Assembly (NCBI GenBank): GCA_947374705.1
Contig: CANCDA010000118.1
Span: 1 to 7,735 of the forward strand
Source: Comamonadaceae bacterium
GTDB taxonomy: Bacteria; Pseudomonadota; Gammaproteobacteria; Burkholderiales; Burkholderiaceae_C
DNA: 7,735 nucleotides
Reading direction: 5' to 3'
Shown here in pieces: positions 7,333 to 7,735 of this stretch. Every line of letters begins with the position of its first letter. Position 1 is the stretch's first letter. The notes under the pieces are model-generated. The model had not been told where the DNA came from. It worked only from the letters and a program-made list of their open reading frames with translations, and searched no databases. Both the position numbers and the translations under genes were made by a program.

Positions 7333-7735
7333 GCCGAAGTCCTCACAGCCACGCGCATGATGGCGCTGCGTGAACGGGGGTTGGCGGCCACCTCGGTCGC
7401 GCTCGGCTTGATGCGGTCCAGCGGGCGCAGCTTCATGGCCTTAGGCGGTGCAAACGGCGTGCGGCGGTCATACACCTCGCGCGAGTGCTTGGCGATGAAT
7501 TGTTTGACGATGCGGTCTTCCAGCGAGTGAAAGCTAATGACCACCAAACGACCGCCCACCTGCAACACATCCAGACTGGCTTCTAGCGCGTGTTGCAGCT
7601 CTTCAAGCTCGGCGTTGATGAAAATCCGAAAAGCCTGAAATGTGCGCGTTGCAGGGTTCTGGCCCGACTCGCGGGTTTTGACCGTGTCAGCCACGAGCTC
7701 GGCCAATTCGGTGGTGGTTGAAAGAGGGCCCCGTG
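7329..7735 (-). CDS. rsmH: 16S rRNA (cytosine(1402)-N(4))-methyltransferase RsmH, C-terminal part (5' end cut by window edge)
   Basis: RsmH (MraW) methylates N4 of C1402 in the decoding centre of 16S rRNA, using S-adenosylmethionine. Only the last 134 residues are in the window; the family is usually about 310 long, so the methyl-donor-binding N-terminal half lies beyond the right edge. What remains matches the family: an opening TTTELAELV, then PATRTFQAFRI and N-AELEEL, then GGRLVVISFHSLEDRIVKQF, an RPL pair and an end of the form NPRSRSA-MRVA. The residue before PATRTFQA is asparagine, where many family members have histidine. The true start is outside the window. A TTG at 7706 is a plain leucine codon within the conserved TTELA segment, not a start. 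The 3' end overlaps the ftsL start by ATGA. Confidence 0.97.
   Translation of the reverse strand, partial: RGPLSTTTELAELVADTVKTRESGQNPATRTFQAFRIFINAELEELQHALEASLDVLQVGGRLVVISFHSLEDRIVKQFIAKHSREVYDRRTPFAPPKAMKLRPLDRIKPSATEVAANPRSRSAIMRVAVRTSA
7340..7344 (-). promoter_or_regulatory. ribosome binding site of ftsL
   Basis: GAGGA on the minus strand, 7 bases before the ATG at 7332 and within the last codons of rsmH. It is a strong Shine-Dalgarno match and decides the ftsL start. Confidence 0.8.

Noticed and set aside
1..7735. Transcription terminators, CRISPR array, tRNA, insertion sequence or other mobile element
   Set aside because: Every base but about 12 is within a core dcw gene. I saw no hairpin with a T-run between genes, no spaced repeat array, no tRNA-like sequence and no transposase.

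Overview
The window is a stretch of the conserved division and cell wall (dcw) gene cluster of a Gram-negative proteobacterium, read entirely from the minus strand. In transcription order (right to left) it holds rsmH (3' part), ftsL, ftsI, murE, murF, mraY and murD (cut before its end by the window's left edge). Gene order, a high-GC sequence, and protein details such as the roughly 390-residue MraY, the enlarged MurD middle domain and FtsI ending shortly after the transpeptidase domain suggest a betaproteobacterium, most likely Burkholderiales and perhaps Comamonadaceae. The family assignment is inferred from remembered protein character, not from a search.

Layout: rsmH 7735-7329 (16S rRNA methyltransferase, C-terminal part), ftsL 7332-7048 (small divisome protein), ftsI 7051-5315 (septal transpeptidase, PBP3), murE 5315-3777 (adds meso-diaminopimelate), murF 3780-2326 (adds D-Ala-D-Ala), mraY 2336-1158 (makes lipid I) and murD 1145-1 (adds D-Glu). 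Five of the six junctions overlap: by 4 bases (ATGA) at rsmH/ftsL, ftsL/ftsI and murE/murF, by 1 base (TGATG) at ftsI/murE, and by 11 bases at murF/mraY. Only mraY/murD has a gap, of 12 bases. There is no room for internal terminators, and I see no promoter, so this is one polycistronic unit whose promoter probably lies upstream of rsmH, outside the window.

The genes work together. MurD, MurE and MurF build the UDP-MurNAc-pentapeptide in the cytoplasm. MraY transfers it to undecaprenyl phosphate at the membrane. FtsI cross-links the finished material at the septum, with FtsL as part of the divisome scaffold that activates synthesis. RsmH is a ribosome-modifying enzyme that habitually heads this cluster.

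No gene here looks foreign or undescribed, all visible catalytic motifs are intact, and I found no novel system. The main oddity is an AT-rich, repeat-like patch inside murD (about 819-893). Lesser points are a second repeat-like segment in murE, a palindrome with direct repeats in murE, and a charged insertion in MurD. There is no gene-free stretch above 300 bases; the longest is the 12-base mraY/murD gap.
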